Shown here one piece after another: positions 57,365 through 64,000 of a stretch of DNA of 64,000 bases (positions are counted from its first letter, which is position 1; each line of letters opens with the position of its first letter). The notes under the pieces were generated by a model. It ran no database searches and was not told the DNA's origin. It saw nothing but the letters and a program-made list of their open reading frames with translations. Origin of the DNA: Labia minor (taxonomy: Eukaryota; Arthropoda; Insecta; Dermaptera; Spongiphoridae); contig OY720345.1 in the NCBI GenBank assembly GCA_963082975.1, positions 12,984,491 to 13,048,490 on the forward strand, written 5' to 3'. The position numbers and the translations under genes are program-made.

Positions 57365-57813
57365 ATTACTATCAGATTTATCAGGGATATATAATCACGT
57401 ATTTTTGTGAGATTGTTTTCTCGACGTTTCGGCACCCATTTTGACGCCATTTTCAAGAGATTATTTAGGTGGGAATATTTTTGGGATTCTGGGTCTATAG
57501 GTTGATAGTTTGGGTGGTTTGGTACTCACTGCGTTGCTGTGGAGCTCCAAAGAATCCTGGGCAATCTTGAGACTGGCACACGTCCGCACTGGACAACAGT
57601 TAAAAGTAAGCCTCGGGGTGAGTACCAAACCACCCTACCTATCAACCCAAAATCCCGATATTAACCCTTGGTCACACAGGCTAAGACCTAGAATCCCAAA
57701 AATATTCCCACCTAAATAATCTTTTGAAAATTGCGCCATAATGGGTGCCGAAACGTCGAGAAAACAATCTCACAATATTACGTGATTATATCCCTGATAA
57801 ATCTGATAGTAAT
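57365..57813. repeat. Large inverted repeat with Penelope-like CCGAAACGTCGAG motif
   Basis: The left arm starts ATTACTATCAGATTTATCAG and the right arm ends in its complement. Each arm also has GTGAGATTGTTTTCTCGACG, TTTCGGCACCCATTTTGACG-like sequence, GGTGGGAATATTTTTGGGAT and GGGTGGTTTGGTACTCAC. About 85 bp of unique sequence lies at the centre. The left arm has a deletion (TCTGGGTCTATAGGTTGATA) relative to the right. CCGAAACGTCG preceded by a GGCGCC-like stem is known from Penelope-type terminal repeats, where it is part of a hammerhead ribozyme. Here the CUGAUGA half of such a core is not intact. The class is inferred. Confidence 0.55.
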
Positions 57814-59338
57814 ATATATATATTTATATTTATATATATAATTTCTTAATATTTATTTTAATTCTTCTTTATTTAACATTTCTTGTTTTGCTAATTGCTC
57901 GGGGTGCCTACTACGCTATCCCAATTACAGTCAAGGATGTCAGTAGTATTTGGACATTTCCCTAATTCTTCTAAATTCCTCATCGATGAAATCGTAGCTT
58001 CTTCTTCATTAAATAATATGATTTATTCGGGAAAGTAATTTCCCATATAAAAACACCATTATTTGTTTATCTTTTTTTAAATATGCAACCATTGAATTTT
58101 TTATTTTTTGAGCCTTCTGAACCTTATCACTGTCTAAAGACAATTATTTTCATCTGTGTGATATTTTAAAACTGAAGTCACAATATTCAGAACTATTAAC
58201 TCGATTCTTACAATCTGTCTTTCCTACTTTTATTTTTTTTCACGCTATCCAACTTTTTCCTTCATTTCTTTTTCCTTTGCCTCTCTAAAGTTGCTTATTT
58301 TTAAACTTTTCTAATTATTCTTAATAATACATATATTTAATCAAATATATTTATTTTAATATTAATACGACTATTTGAGTAATTGATCATCTCTGGTCAA
58401 TTTCTAAAAAAATGTGATTTTGGTTTCAGAAATGGACCACTCCTTGATAATTGTTAATGTTCACATTAAGAAAATAATTCAAATTGATTAATATAATTTG
58501 TAGTATCAACTATTGAATTGAACTTTTGGATTGAAATTATTGCTAAATAAAACATAATATATTGAAAATAAAGTGAAGCCTATCCTTAACGTTTTGCATA
58601 AGAAATTAACCTTAAATATGGAAGAACGCTTACCTCGTGTTTTAAAAAATTCACAATTCTATTACAAATGCAGTGATTGGTCTCTGTCTCATTGTTAAAC
58701 AATCCGGAAGAGGCTCTTATTGCTATTTATCGATATCTCAAGTTTTATTTGAAATTAAAAATCTTATTTTAATGAAAAATCTATCAAATGGTCAATTACT
58801 GGCTCAGTGGTCCACCACTGATACGTATACCTTACATATATTTTAATAGAATTTTCTTAGAATTTATTAAAATAATATAAAAATTACAACTTAACAAATT
58901 ATTTAATTTAATGATTCACTTTTATAATATATAATATTATCTGTATCCGCTTGATACATCTAATAATGGCTTGTAAGGCCTAAATAATTAAAGAAAACTT
59001 TTGTTTTTGAAAAATCAAAAGTGGGATGAAATGGAATGGGATGAATCCTTAATATCGATTAATTTTGCTCGAAGGGCTAAAAAGAGGGATTAATAAAAAT
59101 ACGATAGATACCTCTTCACTTCTATCGCACCTTGAAAATTGGGTGGACTGTATAAAAAGGTCTTTTTAGGATATTAAAGATTAGGGATGGATAAAAGATC
59201 GCTAAATAAAAACTGCAATCAAATTTTACAGTATTTTAATTAAAATCAATTTAGCATAATAATAAAAGATTAATTATATTTAGGATCACCTAAATATATA
59301 TAAATCTAAAATTTAATATAATTCAAAGGGGAGAATAA
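57814..59338. other. AT-rich spacer, no gene seen
   Basis: Contains unique sequence with slightly higher complexity at 57895-58010 and 58550-58820 but no recognisable protein or repeat family. Confidence 0.45.
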
Positions 59339-59760
59339 GTGACCACGGGGATTGGGAATTCGCCGTCTCGCGTTTCTTGGATGATCGCCCTGCTGCAGAT
59401 TGATTGTCAATTGATCCAGATATCAATTGGCTTTGGAAACCCTTCGAGTTTCCAACGGATTAACTGGACCCCAACGGCTCCAACGTGGCAGAAATGGTCC
59501 TCCTCAGGAACCAACCAAGGGTTTGCCCTCTCGGAACAAACTCTGGAGCTGAGGGACGGCAGCTGAAGTCTCTGTAGCAGCGTCGACGATCCCAAATTGC
59601 ACCGCGTTCAAGTTGTAAATTTGCCAAATGCGAGTGAAGTCAACAGGCGGCGGCGGACGGGCCGAAAGACGCAAGGGCGGCAAAACAACAAGGGTCTTTA
59701 GAGCGCTAGGTCCGCTTTTTATGGAGATATGTAAGGGTGGGGAATGTCACTCATTAGGGG
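59339..59760 (-). other. GC- and CpG-rich coding-like island, unidentified
   Basis: This patch contrasts sharply with the AT-rich surroundings and has many CG dinucleotides (for example GGCGGCGGCGGACGGGCCG near 59646-59664). On the minus strand a stop-free stretch of about 80 codons from near 59745 includes LSARPPPPVDFTRIWQIYNL, then AVPQLQSLFREGKPLVGS before a stop. A second frame continues with HFCHVGAVGVQLIRWKLEGF and PKPIDIW. This could be a frameshifted gene or retrotransposon piece on the minus strand. The plus strand also has an open frame of about 75 codons (59339-59566). I do not recognise the product. Confidence 0.4.
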
Positions 59761-61411
59761 TGGTATGGGAGGGAGGTGGTCAAACTTATTAATTTATTAC
59801 AATAAAAAATAAATATTTAAAATTATATCTGAAATTAACTTAAAATTCTCGATATAAATTCCATAATTACTTAACACTAACATTTAGAATTACTTAATTT
59901 AATTAATATATAAACAGTTTGAACCATTATCTTTTTAATTAATCTTTAATAATTCGTCAAATTTTTAAGGTTTAACTGAATAATTTAAAATTTTTAATTT
60001 CTAATAGTTTTGAAATTTAAAGAAATATTTTAATAAATTAATTGCATGAATAAATTACATACTAAAACTCAAATATAGATTTACATTCCATAGATAAACC
60101 AATAAAATTTTGAGAAAATATTATGAGAGTGAATGGTAATAAATAATTAGTCTTTTAGTTGATACCTTCAAAAAACAATTCTAGTATCTTATATAAAAGG
60201 TATATTAAATTTTAAAAGTATCATTTTATTTTTACTATGAATATTGTCTTGAAGAAAAGCTATAATATTCTCTCTACGTTATTTATATAATATTTTGTTT
60301 TTTTGTTTTGTATTATAAAACAAAATAAAGGAATATAGAAATGAATATGCAGGCAGGTATCTTATTTATTTATTTATTTTTTCTGTCGTCATTTCAACGA
60401 AATAAATTTTTCTCACTTTTTTTTTTTTTTTGTTTGTTTTTTTTTGAAACTTGTCTCTAAAACTCTTAACCCCTCTCTCTCATATATATATATATATAAT
60501 ATTATTCAACTCGAGATGGAGGGGGGAGGGGTGTAAGGGGAATGAGTAGGAGTGTAGTGGAGAGGGGAATGATTGTAATGATTTATTTATTTTTTGTAAA
60601 ATAAGAAAGATCACCTGAGCGAAATACGCCGTTGGAGGAGATAGTCAAACCCGGGCCTGTCTGTAAATATATATATGATCTAATATCCATCCGTTTTTCC
60701 GCGGCAAATGGCTCCCTCCGGTGTCAGTTTGATTTACCGGCTGAAGGGACACACCAACATCATCCTCTCTCTCTCTCTCTCTCTCTATTGAGACACATCC
60801 AAATCTAGGGAGAAAGGGAAGCGCAAAAAAAAAAAACAAAAAACAAAAAATATTCCCAGGTCCCCTGTCTAATTTATAATCATGAAATGGAACAATAGGC
60901 AAATAAATTGACATTCTACAAATATATAATGCAGACTAATGAGAATTGGAAGGTGGGGGTGGAGAGGTTTAAGGGGGAGGGGGGTGTTGGGAGTGTGGCA
61001 GTGGATGGGGAAATGACAAGAAATGAGAAAATGCATCGGAAGAGGGAATATCAGATGTTACTCTAATAAATCATACGTTCTATTATTTTATCTCTATTTA
61101 CATAAAAAGTAAAACAACAAAGGACATTTAAGGATTTTTAAGCAAAGTTTGAACATGCTATGGATAATAAATATAAAATGTCTTTGTACTTCTATGTACT
61201 TCAAATGGGTTGCTAAATTCACGATAGAAGGGAAAATTATAATGCCTTCAACAAGATAAATAATAAATAATCCAATTGCCATATAAATATTTATATATCT
61301 ATATGATAGTAGTCTCACATATACAATATAAATATATGTAATTTTAATTAGAAAATCTATTTACTTATATATTTATTAAAAAAAAAATAATAATAAAAAA
61401 TATATATATTG
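59761..61411. other. AT-rich spacer with CT tract and purine-rich patch
   Basis: Includes a T run near 60419-60448, a TA tract near 60483-60497, a less AT-rich patch at 60600-60760, a (CT)n tract at 60763-60787 and a G-rich patch at 60948-61000. No gene supported. Confidence 0.45.
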
Positions 61412-61419
61412 GTATATAC

Positions 61420-61563
61420 CTGGGGTAACCAAACGTCCCGTTTTTCCGCGATTATCCCGAAAAAAGTCTTCAGGACAGTCTATTGTCCCGTTTTTTCAAA
61501 TATTTTGAACACTTCTTACTTTTTTTTCAAAATTTTTAAAATTTTTCGAAATATGGTCACCCT
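61420..61563. mobile_element. Short hAT-like MITE (144 bp)
   Basis: It starts CTGGGGTAACCAAACGTCCC and ends CGAAATATGGTCACCCT, whose complement AGGGTGACCATATTTCG shares the GGGTNACCA terminus. Flanking octamers GTATATAC (61412-61419) and ATATATAC (61564-61571) agree at seven of eight positions. The size and eight-base duplication suggest a hAT-type MITE. The interior has GTCCCG repeated (61434-61439 and 61484-61489). Confidence 0.6.
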
Positions 61564-61571
61564 ATATATAC

Positions 61572-62012
61572 CATATATATATATAATCCATAAAATTTTA
61601 AAATATTATAGTAGTTTTAATTATTAATATAAAATTTATGAAAAATAATTTATATTTAGTAAAGTAAATATAAACACATATAGAGATAGAGAAATTAATA
61701 AACAAAATTAAATTTGATATTGTAAAACTAATTTACAAAATTAAATTATTAAATGAATATAAAATAATAAATTCTATTAATTGTAAGATACATTTTATTA
61801 TTAATGAATTATTTAATTGAATCAATCGATATTATCAGTGATTATTGTATATGGAATTATTTTTTGTACTATCTTAACTAAATCAGTAGTTAATTTTAAA
61901 TTGTTTCTTTTTATTCTATATAAAGTAGATTAGAGATTTTTCATGTGTTTATTTCTAGTTTTAGTAGTATTTATTTGTATTTGAAATTCAACTTTTTATT
62001 CTCTTTAGTTAC
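61572..62012. other. AT-rich spacer
   Basis: No feature recognised. Confidence 0.5.
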
Positions 62013-62020
62013 AAAATAAA

Positions 62021-62477
62021 GGTAATTGTTTACAAAACAGGAATGAAACTTTACCAGTGGATTCCTTTTTTAATTCCAAAGAAACTTTCCTTATGCAATA
62101 TTACCCGGTCTCTTCTAGTTTACGAGGTAAAAATTATTAAAATTTGCATATAAATCTATTTACATTCTATTTAGCTACCATGTTTTATTCATTTTTTCAT
62201 CAGAGGGCTCTACTAATTTTCGGTTTTTTTTTGGATATATGAAAATTAAAAAATTAATTAATTAAATAATTTTTCTATGGTGAAAAAACGAATATAAGCG
62301 AATAAGTGAAAAATTAGTGAATTAGTCAATAAAATATTACTTAATGGCTGTACATTTCGACGTTCCTAATCAGATAATCTGTCAAACTTAAAAAAAATTT
62401 CTTTGGAATTAAAAAATAAATCCACTGGCAAAGTTTCATCCAAATCCCTGACGCTTCCCGTTTTGTAAACAATTACC
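62021..62477. mobile_element. Family C hAT-type MITE
   Basis: The termini are GGTAATTGTTTACAAAACAG and the complementary GTTTTGTAAACAATTACC. The left arm has ACTTTACCAGTGGATTCCTT and GTCTCTTCTAGTTTACGAGG. In the right arm the matching TAGTTTACGAG block and part of the GCATAAGG block are deleted. The flanking octamers AAAATAAA and AAAAAAAT agree only partly. Slightly shorter than the 5.6-kb copy. Confidence 0.8.
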
Positions 62478-62485
62478 AAAAAAAT

Positions 62486-63593
62486 TTTTCAAATACTACT
62501 TTCTTGAGTGAATAAATACATAATCAGAAAATATTTTTAATATTTTTAAATTTTGAGACTCTTTCTAAACCGGACCGTCTAGCACGTGCCTACTGTGTCT
62601 AATTGATAATTCACCAGTGAATATTATATACAGTGCATATTATATATATATGGTATATTTATAATTTCTATTGATAGTGAAATAAAATCGACAAACACAA
62701 ATGAATGATTAATATAAATACAAATGAATAAATAAAACAAAATTAAAACAATTTACTTTTAAATAATTATAATTTTTTTATTGGGACAAAATTTATTTTC
62801 AATATTTATTTTTTACCTGTACAGATAAGTATGTACCACAAAGTAAATATGATCTCTATTTGATCTGAATACTTGATCCAATTAATCCTATGTTTTTTAA
62901 TAAAGGAACTTTAGAATACAATTTTTTCAAAAACCCAAATTCGATTTATTATTTATAATTAAAAATAAATCAAAGTAATTTGTTCCTTTACGACCAATTA
63001 TACTATTTTTACTTGTTTTTTTTATAACTTGGTGTCTTTTTCTTATTCTAATGCCAATAAATAAATTCACCTGTAGATATATTTTTTAAATCTTATCGGT
63101 GGCTCTTAATATTCAATCTATTCTCCTTCTGACACCCTCCATTCCCTTACCCATTCCATTTCTATTTTATGTTGTTGTAACTGTTGAAAGGTTTACGTTC
63201 ATATTTAAACTTGTGTGAGGATTAGAATCAATTGAATATTATTATCCAATAAGTATATATAACAAATATAAAAAATAGATTGTTCGTTTATTGAATACCT
63301 GGAAGGCAAACGCGATATCCGATTGAATATATAAATATCAATAAACTAAAAGAGAATGGAGAAAATTTGCAATGCAATTCGAAACCAATATATTTTTTAT
63401 TTTATTTTTAGAAGAATTGAATAAGCAATTGTGTCATGTAAAATTATATATATATATTAAAATACAATAAAATGAATAAATCCCCTCTTCACTTTTTCGG
63501 TTTCTTTAAATTTAATATCGCGATTTCAATAAATTAATTTTTAAAATTGAATTTTTTTTTACAACGATTTTTATCATTATATATATATATATA
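62486..63593. other. AT-rich spacer, no gene seen
   Basis: Unique AT-rich sequence with short TA tracts near 62639-62649 and 63580-63593, the latter directly before a mariner terminus. Confidence 0.5.
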
Positions 63594-64000
63594 TACGAGG
63601 TTTGTTCAAAAAAATGTTAATTTTGAATTTTCGCGGGCTGTATACATTCGATTATCAATTTTTTTTTGTTTGTTATGTTGGTACACACATGTTCCTCATA
63701 TATTAACATTATCAGCCATTTCGGATTAGTAGTTAGTTGTCTTTACTTAAAAAAAATAACAACGAATACTACAAGGAAGTTATGCAACGTTTGCGTGAAG
63801 CTCAAACGAACGGAATTGTGGAAAAACAAATCATGGATTCTGCATCACGATAATGCACCAGCTCAAACATCATTGCTTATCCATGATTTTTTGGCCAAAA
63901 TCAACACCGTAATCATGCTTCAACCACCATTATTCACCAGATTTGGCTCCCTGGGACTTATTCCTATTCCCAAAACTTAAGAGACCAATCAAAGGAAAGC
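63594..64000 (+). mobile_element. Mariner relic, family M1, continues beyond the window
   Basis: The left terminus TACGAGGTTTGTTCAAAAAA, then GTTAATTTTGAATTTTCGCG, follows a TA tract. The plus strand has EYYKEVMQRLREA near 63763-63801. Then WILHHDNAPAQTSLLIHDFL (second catalytic aspartate, about 63835-63894) is followed by AKINTVIMLQPP. A shift moves the third block YSPDLAPWDLFLFPKL into another frame near 63930-63978. The N-terminal helix-turn-helix part is deleted between the terminus and EYYKEV, as in the 34.7-kb copy. The right end lies outside the window. Confidence 0.88.

Overview
This is a strongly AT-rich window from an animal genome, most likely an invertebrate and probably an arthropod. 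The evidence is its mobile-element content: R1-, jockey- and RTE-type non-LTR retrotransposon relics, several mariner lineages, a tRNA-derived SINE, and elements built like the Helentron-associated INE-1/DINE-1 repeats of insects. I cannot name the species. I found no convincing host gene, no rRNA or stand-alone tRNA gene, no CRISPR array and no bacterial-style operon. The only long intact reading frame is a transposase, so the window is best read as an intergenic (or large-intron) region filled with mobile elements.

Layout. 0.6-1.7 kb is a frameshifted R1-like reverse transcriptase. 5.6-6.1 kb is a fold-back hAT-type MITE ('family C'), with further copies at 10.2-11.3, 16.9-17.4, 53.1 and 62.0 kb. 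7.8-8.6, 25.5-26.2, 30.0-30.7, 34.7-35.4, 37.3, 49.1-50.0 and 63.6-64.0 kb are mariner relics of at least three terminal-repeat types. 20.38-23.72 kb is a complete hAT element: perfect 8-bp target duplication, related termini and an uninterrupted 619-residue BED-finger transposase on the minus strand. RTE-like C-terminal fragments lie at 32.8, 37.7, 41.25 (with a 12-bp target duplication) and 56.1 kb. A jockey-like 3' end with a poly(A) tail lies at 54.9-55.3 kb. Copies of one tRNA-type SINE ('family D') lie at 9.3, 13.1, 18.7, 44.8, 47.6, 49.5 and 53.9 kb.

The most interesting pattern is a pair of repeat families, here called A and B. They differ in sequence but share one design: a T-rich 5' edge followed by TTTTTAC-like bases, a short 5' motif whose inverted copy sits just inside the 3' end, an internal microsatellite (GTCC/GTCT in A, GT in B), and a 3' hairpin with a five-base-pair stem and an ACA loop followed by CTTA or CTAA. 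This is the architecture of Helentron-associated interspersed elements. Family A also carries two palindromic TGACGTCA (CRE/ATF-type) sites exactly 20 bp apart in four of its five larger copies. Relative ages can be read from nesting: B is inserted in C at 10.3 kb and probably in A at 39.4 kb, and the SINE is inserted in a mariner at 49.5 kb.

Other points for follow-up are an inverted repeat at 57.4-57.8 kb whose arms carry a CCGAAACGTCGAG motif like Penelope-type termini, a GC- and CpG-rich coding-like island at 59.34-59.76 kb, and a 62-bp perfect palindrome at 52.4 kb. The rest is AT-rich unique sequence with many (TA)n and homopolymer tracts.
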